Both the position numbers and the translations under genes were made by a program. A stretch of 64,000 nt of DNA, taken from Thermomonas sp. S9. GTDB lineage: Bacteria; Pseudomonadota; Gammaproteobacteria; Xanthomonadales; Xanthomonadaceae. The stretch covers positions 2,399,001-2,463,000 of the forward strand of contig NZ_JAJDFY010000001.1 of assembly GCF_024704365.1 (NCBI RefSeq), written 5' to 3'. Shown piece after piece: positions 58,352-64,000 of the stretch. The notes under the pieces are model-generated. The model was not told where the DNA came from. It searched no databases and was given only the letters and a program-made list of their open reading frames with translations. How positions within the stretch are numbered: the stretch's first letter is position 1; each line of letters begins with the position of its first letter.

Positions 58352-60691
58352 GTGCGCCCGATCCTGCGCCTGCTGCCGCTTCCGCTCTGCCTCGCCGCCG
58401 CGCTGTCCGCGCAGGCGGGCGAACGCCCGATGCCGCAGAACTGGGCGCTGTGCCCGGTGGGGGATGTGGTGCCGGCGTTCGCGGACTTCCCGCGTGCGCC
58501 GGAGGGGCTGCACATCGACCCGCTGGACAAGACCACCGCGCCGGACGCGGCGGACGGCAAGCACGCCCCGATCGACATCGAGGGCGACCACCTGGACGGT
58601 ACCGATGCCAACCCGGTGTTCCAGGGCAACGTCACCATGCGCCGCGGCAACCAGTTCATGGGCGCCGACCAGCTCACCTTCGACAAGGCCGAAGGCCGCT
58701 ACAAGGCCGAGGGCAGCGTGCGCTTCCAGGCCAACGGCCTGCGCCTGCGCGCGGCGCGTGCCGAAGGCGACCAGACCTCCGACACCCACACCATGCAGGA
58801 CCTGCAGTACCAGCTGCTGTCGCGGCGCGGCAACGGCAAGGCCGACAGCCTGAGCCTGGCCGGCGAGGAGGGCAGCCTGCGCGGTGCCACCTACTCCACC
58901 TGCCCGCCGCAGGCGCGGCACTGGGAGCTGGACGCACGCCGGATCGACATCGACAACCAGACCGGCTGGGCCCGGGCCTACGGCGCCAGCCTGCATGTGG
59001 GCAAGGTGCCGGTGCTGTATTTCCCGTTCTTCATGTTCCCCACCGACGATCGCCGCCGCAGCGGGCTGCTGCTGCCGTCGATCTCCAATTCCAGCCGCAA
59101 TGGCCTGGACTGGGCGCAACCGGTGTACCTGAACCTGGCGCCGAATTACGACGCCACCCTCACCCCGCGCATCATGACCTCACGCGGCGCGCTGCTGGGC
59201 GGGCAGTTCCGCTACCTGCAGGAAAGCGGGCGCGGCACGCTCAACGGCTGGTGGATGCCGCACGACCGCCTGCGCGACCGCGACCGCGGGAGCATCGACT
59301 TCAAGGGTGTACAGAACGTCTCCGAGCACTGGCAGGCGCGCGCCGATCTCGTCTGGATCAGCGACCCGCGCTATCTGGAAGACTTCAGCAGCAGCCTGGA
59401 CGGACTTTCGCGCGCGACCACCTTCAGCAACCTCGGGCTGTATGGCCTCGGCCAGGGCTGGACCGCCGGGGTGACCGCCGACCACTGGCAGCTGGCCGAC
59501 TACACCCTCACCCGCAGCGTGCTGCCCTACGACCGCCTGCCGCGCGCCTTCCTGTACTGGCAGCGCAGCGCGGGCATGGCACTGACCTACGGCGTGGATG
59601 CCGAGGCGGTGCGCTTCCAGCACCCGGTGTACGCTGCCGGCTCCCGCTTCGACGCCAAGCCCTGGATCAGCGCCCCACTGCAGGGCGATGCCTGGTTCCT
59701 GCGCCCCACCCTGGCCTGGCGCTACACCACCTATGTGCTGGATCCGGCGCTGGCGCAGAGCCTCGGCAGCGGCAAGACGCCCTCGCGCGCGCAGTCCATC
59801 TTCAGCCTCGATGGCGGGCTGTTCTTCGACCGCGAGATCCGGGTCAAGGGCCGCGACTACCTGCAGAGCATCGAGCCGCGCCTGTTCTACCTGAACGTGC
59901 CCTACGTGGACCAGTCCGGGATGCCGGTGTTCGACACCCAGCCGCTGACCTTCAGCTGGGAGCAGCTGTTCCGCGACAACCGCTATTCCGGCGGCGACCG
60001 CCAGGCCGACGCCAACCAGCTCACGCTGGCGGTCAGCACCCGCATGATCCGCCAGTCCGACGGCTTCGAACGGTTCTCCGCCAGCATCGGCCAGATCCGC
60101 TACTTCCGCGAATCACTGGTACGCCTGCCGGGCGAGCCGATCACCGAGAAGGGCAACTCCGCCTGGGTGGTGGACGCCAATTACGCGCCCACCGACCGTT
60201 GGACCATCGGCGCCTCCTATCAGCGCGACCCCAAGTTCAAGCGCACCGATCTGGCCAGCCTGCGCGCGCGCTACCTGTTCCCGGACGACGGGATCGTCAA
60301 CATCAACTACCGCTACCGCCGCGCGCAGCTGGAGCAGGTGGACTTCTCCTTCCTGTACCCGATCAACCCCAGCTGGAGCGTGGTCGGCCGCGAGTACTAC
60401 TCGCTGCGCGACCGCAAGACGCTGGAAGGCGTGGCCGGGGTGCAGTGGGACAGCTGTTGTGTCGCGGTTCGGCTTGTGGCCCGCCGCTACGTGCAGAATC
60501 GGGCCGGTCAGCTGGGCAACACCCTGATGTTCGAGATCGAGCTCAAAGGGCTGGGTTCGGCCGGCCAGGACATCCAGACCACCTTGCGCCGCTCCATCCT
60601 CGGCTACAATCGCGACGACCTTTATCTGGTGCCGCCGCAGACTGCCACGGGCCAGCCTTCCAAGCCCGCCCCCGCGAACGCCAATCCATGA
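58352..60691 (+). CDS. lptD: LPS-assembly protein LptD
   Basis: 779 aa from GTG 58352, which gives a clean signal peptide (VRPILRLLPLPLCLAAALSAQAGE); an upstream TTG at 58319 would bury it. N-terminal OstA/LptA jelly roll (IDIEGDHLDGTDANPVFQGN; ADQLTFDKAEGRYKAEG) and C-terminal beta-barrel (PTDDRRRSGLLLPSISNSSRNG). Cys pairs near the N-terminus (NWALCP) and in WDSCCVAV are consistent with the disulfides needed for LptD function. Inserts LPS with LptE. ATGA overlap with surA. Confidence 0.93.
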   Translation: MRPILRLLPLPLCLAAALSAQAGERPMPQNWALCPVGDVVPAFADFPRAPEGLHIDPLDKTTAPDAADGKHAPIDIEGDHLDGTDANPVFQGNVTMRRGNQFMGADQLTFDKAEGRYKAEGSVRFQANGLRLRAARAEGDQTSDTHTMQDLQYQLLSRRGNGKADSLSLAGEEGSLRGATYSTCPPQARHWELDARRIDIDNQTGWARAYGASLHVGKVPVLYFPFFMFPTDDRRRSGLLLPSISNSSRNGLDWAQPVYLNLAPNYDATLTPRIMTSRGALLGGQFRYLQESGRGTLNGWWMPHDRLRDRDRGSIDFKGVQNVSEHWQARADLVWISDPRYLEDFSSSLDGLSRATTFSNLGLYGLGQGWTAGVTADHWQLADYTLTRSVLPYDRLPRAFLYWQRSAGMALTYGVDAEAVRFQHPVYAAGSRFDAKPWISAPLQGDAWFLRPTLAWRYTTYVLDPALAQSLGSGKTPSRAQSIFSLDGGLFFDREIRVKGRDYLQSIEPRLFYLNVPYVDQSGMPVFDTQPLTFSWEQLFRDNRYSGGDRQADANQLTLAVSTRMIRQSDGFERFSASIGQIRYFRESLVRLPGEPITEKGNSAWVVDANYAPTDRWTIGASYQRDPKFKRTDLASLRARYLFPDDGIVNINYRYRRAQLEQVDFSFLYPINPSWSVVGREYYSLRDRKTLEGVAGVQWDSCCVAVRLVARRYVQNRAGQLGNTLMFEIELKGLGSAGQDIQTTLRRSILGYNRDDLYLVPPQTATGQPSKPAPANANP

Positions 60692-62139
60692 TGCCCAACT
60701 CCCGCCTGCGCGCCTCCCGATTCCTCGCTTCCCTGCTGCTGCCGGCCCTGCTGCTGGCCGGGCACGCGGGCGCACAGCAGGCCGCCGCGCCACTGCAGCC
60801 GGTGGAGCAGATCGCGGCGGTGGTCAACGACGACGTGATCCTGCGCAGCGAGCTGGAGCGTGCGATCGCCAACATCCGCGCCCAGTACAAGGGGCGCGAG
60901 GATCAGCTTCCGCCGGACAACGTGCTCGAACGCCAGGTACTGGAGCGCCTGATCCTGATGCGGTTGCAGCTGGCGCGCGCCGCCGATGCGGGCATCACCG
61001 CCACCGATTCGGACATCGAGCGCGCGGTGCAGGGCGTGGCCCAGCAGAACGGCCTGAGCGTGGACCAGCTGCGCGCGCGCATCGCCCAGGACGGCATGAG
61101 CTTCGCCGACTTCCGCAACAGCCTGCGCGACGAGATCGTGATCCAGAAACTGCGCCAGAGCTTCGCCCAGGGCCGCGTCAACGTCAGCGAGGCGGAGGTG
61201 GACGCGGCGATGGCCAGCGCCGCCGCAACCGCGACCCAGCAATACCACCTGGCGCATATCCTGGTGGCCACGCCGGAGGCCGCCAGCCCCGAGCAGATCG
61301 CCACCGCGCAGAAGAAGATCGAGGGCGTGAAGGCCCTGATCGACAAGGGCGAGATGAGCTTCTCCGCCGCCGCCGTGCGCTATTCCGACAGCCCCAATGC
61401 GCTGGAAGGCGGTGACCTCGGCTGGCGCAGCCTGAACGAGATTCCGCCGGCGTTTGCCGCCGCCATCCAGCAGATGCACGACGGCGAAATCCTCGGCCCG
61501 ATCCGCGGCCCCAGCGGCTTCCAGCTGCTGCAGCTGGTGGGCACCCGCACCCAGGCGCCCGGCAGCGGCGACAAGGTCACCCAGTTCTCCGCGCGCCAGA
61601 TCCTGGTCAAGGTGGACGACAAGACCAGCGATGCCGCGGCCCGGGCCAAGGCCGACGCCCTGGCCGCCAGGCTGGCCGGCGGCGCCGATTTCGCCAAGCT
61701 GGCCAGCGAAAACTCCGACGATGCCACCACCCGTCGCCGCGGCGGCGATCTCGGCTGGTTCACCGCCGATACCTACGGCACTGCCTTCGGCCTGCAGGTG
61801 GCCGCACTGGCGGACGGCCAGACCTCGGCTCCGTTCAAGACCGATGCCGGCTGGGTGATCGTGCAGCGCGTCGGCACCCGCGAGATCGCGGCCGGCGACG
61901 AGAACATGCGCGCCCAGGTGCGCGAGACCATCGGCCGCCGCAAGCTGGAGGACGAGTGGAACCGCTTCCTGCGCGAACTGCGCGGCGAGGCCTACGTGGA
62001 CGTGCGCGACGCCCAGGGCCACTCCACCGCACCGGCACTGCCGGAAACGCCGAAGGAGCAGCGCAAGGCCAAGCCCACCCGCGAGATGCAGGATGCGGGC
62101 GCCGCCGGCACCTTCATGCCGGGCAGCGGCACGCCCTGA
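60688..62139 (+). CDS. surA: Periplasmic chaperone/PPIase SurA
   Basis: 483 aa. Signal peptide (RASRFLASLLLPALLLAGHAGAQ), N-domain VEQIAAVVNDDVILRSELERA, and two parvulin domains (YHLAHILVATPEAA; SARQILVKVDD) each with GGDLGW. It folds LptD and other outer-membrane proteins, so overlap with lptD is functionally natural. The C-terminus has an unusual ~40-residue Pro/Lys extension after the last SurA helix. Confidence 0.94.
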   Translation: MMPNSRLRASRFLASLLLPALLLAGHAGAQQAAAPLQPVEQIAAVVNDDVILRSELERAIANIRAQYKGREDQLPPDNVLERQVLERLILMRLQLARAADAGITATDSDIERAVQGVAQQNGLSVDQLRARIAQDGMSFADFRNSLRDEIVIQKLRQSFAQGRVNVSEAEVDAAMASAAATATQQYHLAHILVATPEAASPEQIATAQKKIEGVKALIDKGEMSFSAAAVRYSDSPNALEGGDLGWRSLNEIPPAFAAAIQQMHDGEILGPIRGPSGFQLLQLVGTRTQAPGSGDKVTQFSARQILVKVDDKTSDAAARAKADALAARLAGGADFAKLASENSDDATTRRRGGDLGWFTADTYGTAFGLQVAALADGQTSAPFKTDAGWVIVQRVGTREIAAGDENMRAQVRETIGRRKLEDEWNRFLRELRGEAYVDVRDAQGHSTAPALPETPKEQRKAKPTREMQDAGAAGTFMPGSGTP

Positions 62140-62146
62140 GGGCGCG

Positions 62147-63118
62147 ATGCGCCCGCGGCTGGCCCTGATCCCCGGCGAACCGGCAGGCGTCGGCCCCGAA
62201 CTCGTCGTGCGCGCCGCCCAGCGCGACTGGGACGCGGAGCTGGTCGCCTACGGCGACGCCGCCACCCTGCAGCGCGCCGCCGCTGCGCTCGGCCTGCCGC
62301 TGTACCTGCACCCCGCGGGCAGCCCGCCGGCGCAGGCGCGCAGCCTGGCGCTGGTGGACATCCCGCATCCGCGCGCCGCGCCCTGGGGACGACCGGACCC
62401 CGCCAATGCCCGCAGCGTGGTCGCCGCGCTCACCCGCGCCGCGCGGGACTGCCTGGCCGGCTCCCTGCACGGCATGGTCACCGGCCCGGTGCACAAGGCG
62501 GTGATCAACCAAAGCGGCCTCCCCTTCACCGGCACCACTGGCCTGCTGGCCGAACAGACCGGCTGCGAAGTGGTGATGATGCTGGCCAATCCGGCGATGC
62601 GGGTGGCCCTGCAAACCGTGCATCTGCCGCTGCGGGCGGTGCCCGACGCGATCACGCCGGAGGCGCTGGCGCGCACGCTGCGCATCGTCGAGGGCGCGCT
62701 GCGCACGCAGTTCGGGATTGCCGCGCCAGTGATCGCGGTGCTGGGCCTGAACCCGCACGCCGGCGAGGACGGCCACCTCGGCCGCGAAGAGCTGGACGTG
62801 ATTGCACCCGCGCTGGAGGCGCTGCGCGGCGAAGGCCTGCGCCTGCTCGGCCCGCTGCCGGCCGATACCGCCTTCCTGCCGGAGAAACTGCACAACGTGG
62901 ACGCGGTGCTGGCGATGTACCACGACCAGGGCCTGCCGGTGCTCAAGCACGCCGACTTCGCGCATGCGGTGAACATCACCTTGGGCCTGCCCTTCCCGCG
63001 GGTGGCGGTGGACCACGGCACCGCGCTCGACCTGGCCGGGCGCGGCCTCGCCGACCCGTCCAGCCTGTTCGCCGCGATCACCACCTGCGCGCGGCTGGCC
63101 ATCGGCAGGCGCGCGTGA
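62147..63118 (+). CDS. pdxA: 4-hydroxythreonine-4-phosphate dehydrogenase
   Basis: 323 aa. MRPRLALIPGEPAGVGPELV start. Substrate and metal contacts: TGPVHKAVINQSG, GLNPHAGEDGHLGREE, MYHDQGLPVLKH. Makes the 3-amino-1-hydroxyacetone phosphate precursor of pyridoxal phosphate. 8 bp after surA. Confidence 0.94.
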   Translation: MRPRLALIPGEPAGVGPELVVRAAQRDWDAELVAYGDAATLQRAAAALGLPLYLHPAGSPPAQARSLALVDIPHPRAAPWGRPDPANARSVVAALTRAARDCLAGSLHGMVTGPVHKAVINQSGLPFTGTTGLLAEQTGCEVVMMLANPAMRVALQTVHLPLRAVPDAITPEALARTLRIVEGALRTQFGIAAPVIAVLGLNPHAGEDGHLGREELDVIAPALEALRGEGLRLLGPLPADTAFLPEKLHNVDAVLAMYHDQGLPVLKHADFAHAVNITLGLPFPRVAVDHGTALDLAGRGLADPSSLFAAITTCARLAIGRRA

Positions 63119-63456
63119 TGGAAACGGTTTCCTTCGACGACTTTTTGAAGGTCGAGCTGCGCGTCGGGCGCGTGCTCTCCGCGGAACCGTTCGCGCAGGC
63201 GCGCAAGCCTGCCTACGTCCTGCATATCGACTTCGGGCCGGAGCTTGGTGTCCGCAAGTCCAGCGCACAGATCACCGCCCACTACCAGCCCGAGGCGCTG
63301 GTCGGCCGACTGGTCGTCGCCGTGGTGAACTTCCCGAAGAAACAGATCGGCCCGCTGATGTCCGAATGCCTGGTGACCGGCTTCCACGATGCCGATGGCG
63401 CGGTGGTACTGTGCGTGCCGGACAAGGACGTCCCGTTGGGAACACGCCTGCTATGA
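63118..63456 (+). CDS. csaA: CsaA-like tRNA-binding-domain protein
   Basis: 112 aa from ATG 63118 (METVSFDDFLKVELRVGRV). An OB-fold tRNA-binding domain as in CsaA, Arc1p and MetRS C-termini; KPAYVLHIDFGPELGVRKSSAQIT and VNFPKKQIGPLMSECLVTG are typical. CsaA is described as a secretion-related chaperone in Bacillus. It sits between pdxA (TGATG) and rsmA (ATGA), an unusual place in this otherwise standard operon. Confidence 0.85.
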   Translation: METVSFDDFLKVELRVGRVLSAEPFAQARKPAYVLHIDFGPELGVRKSSAQITAHYQPEALVGRLVVAVVNFPKKQIGPLMSECLVTGFHDADGAVVLCVPDKDVPLGTRLL

Positions 63457-64000
63457 CGACCGGCTTCACCGAACCGGCCAAGAAGCATCTCGGCCAGAAC
63501 TTCCTGCACGAGAAAGGCGTGATCGCGAAGATCGTGCAGGCGATCGACCCGCAGCCGGGCGACGTGCTGGTGGAGATCGGACCCGGCCAGGGCGCACTGA
63601 CCTTCCCGTTGCTGGAGCGCCACGGCGAGCTGACCGCGATCGAATTCGACCGCGACCTGCACGCGCCCCTGCAGGCTGCGGCGCGCGCGCACGGCACGCT
63701 GCACCTGATCGCAGGCGACGTGCTGGGCGTGGACTTCAGCGCGCTGGCCGCGCACGCCGGCGACGCCCGCGGGCAGATCCGGCTGGTCGGCAACCTGCCC
63801 TACAACCTGTCCTCGCCGATCCTGTTCCATGCGCTGGAGCACGCCGGCGCGATCCGTGACATGCACTTCATGCTGCAGAAGGAGGTGGTGGAGCGCATGG
63901 CCGCCGCGCCCGGCAGCAAGGTCTATGGCCGCCTGAGCGTGATGCTGCAGGCCTATTGCACCGTGACGCCGCTGTTCACGGTGCCGCCTGGCGCGTTCCG
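63453..64000 (+). CDS. rsmA: 16S rRNA A1518/A1519 dimethyltransferase RsmA, 5' part (runs off the window)
   Basis: The first 182 residues. AKKHLGQNFLHEKGVIAKIV start, SAM motif I VEIGPGQGALTFPL, LIAGDVLGVDF and catalytic motif IV VGNLPYNLSSPILF, then MLQKEVVERMAA. Dimethylates two adjacent adenines in 16S rRNA helix 45. ATGA overlap with csaA. Confidence 0.95.
   Translation, partial: MTTGFTEPAKKHLGQNFLHEKGVIAKIVQAIDPQPGDVLVEIGPGQGALTFPLLERHGELTAIEFDRDLHAPLQAAARAHGTLHLIAGDVLGVDFSALAAHAGDARGQIRLVGNLPYNLSSPILFHALEHAGAIRDMHFMLQKEVVERMAAAPGSKVYGRLSVMLQAYCTVTPLFTVPPGAF

Overview
The window is high-GC DNA from a gammaproteobacterium, most likely a member of the Xanthomonadaceae/Lysobacteraceae (Lysobacter, Luteimonas or Thermomonas type). 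The support is the gene order rpsT | murJ-ribF-ileS-lspA-ispH, the lptD-surA-pdxA-rsmA block, a Pho-regulated porin next to pstSCAB-phoU, and the overall protein character. The species cannot be fixed by reading alone.

Layout. 1-7.4 kb: the start of gcdH, a glycine-zipper envelope protein, a small membrane protein, tatD, tcdA, phaR, a lipoprotein/SUMF1-fold pair and rnd. 7.4-8.1 kb: tRNA-Ala(CGC), ynfA and tRNA-Thr(CGT). 8.1-20.7 kb: housekeeping genes ispH, lspA, ileS, ribF, murJ, rpsT, obgE, rpmA, rplU and uvrA. 20.7-24.7 kb: a thioesterase, a broken enoyl-CoA hydratase, and a mobile or degraded island. In the island, an RHS-repeat gene fragment is split by an IS256-family element with an 8-bp target duplication and is capped by an IS3-family remnant. 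A hypothetical gene of visibly lower GC lies beside it. 24.7-29.7 kb: arsC, sseA, a CoA pyrophosphatase, a DUF1289 gene, an FKBP isomerase, enoyl-CoA hydratase and nth. 29.7-35.9 kb: a phosphate-starvation regulon (OprO/P-type porin, pstSCAB, phoU) with recognisable Pho boxes. 35.9-46 kb: a three-gene RiPP metallophore ('bufferin'/HvfABC-type) operon whose precursor carries two EF-hands, followed by a PepSY protein, a two-component system and a tripartite RND efflux system. 46-49.2 kb: a sulfur detoxification operon (TauE, DUF442, persulfide-dioxygenase-like) divergent from an OxyR-family regulator that keeps only one of the two redox cysteines. 49.2-64 kb: rnt, rlmB, rnr, tRNA-Leu(CAG), two ubiquinone hydroxylases, a cobalamin adenosyltransferase, an HDAC-family hydrolase, lptD, surA, pdxA, csaA and the start of rsmA.

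A dominant property of the sequence is that about fourteen genes, including ones expected to be indispensable such as rpmA, carry one or more single-base indels that break an otherwise perfectly conserved frame. This looks far more like residual sequencing error than gene decay. The affected genes are therefore annotated as frameshifted versions of real genes, with the position of each break.

The most interesting biology is the EF-hand-containing bufferin precursor with its MNIO (DUF692) and DUF2063 partners, physically followed by a TCS/RND efflux module. Next come the single-cysteine OxyR beside persulfide genes, and the RHS/IS256/IS3 nest, whose original frame can be reconstructed exactly.
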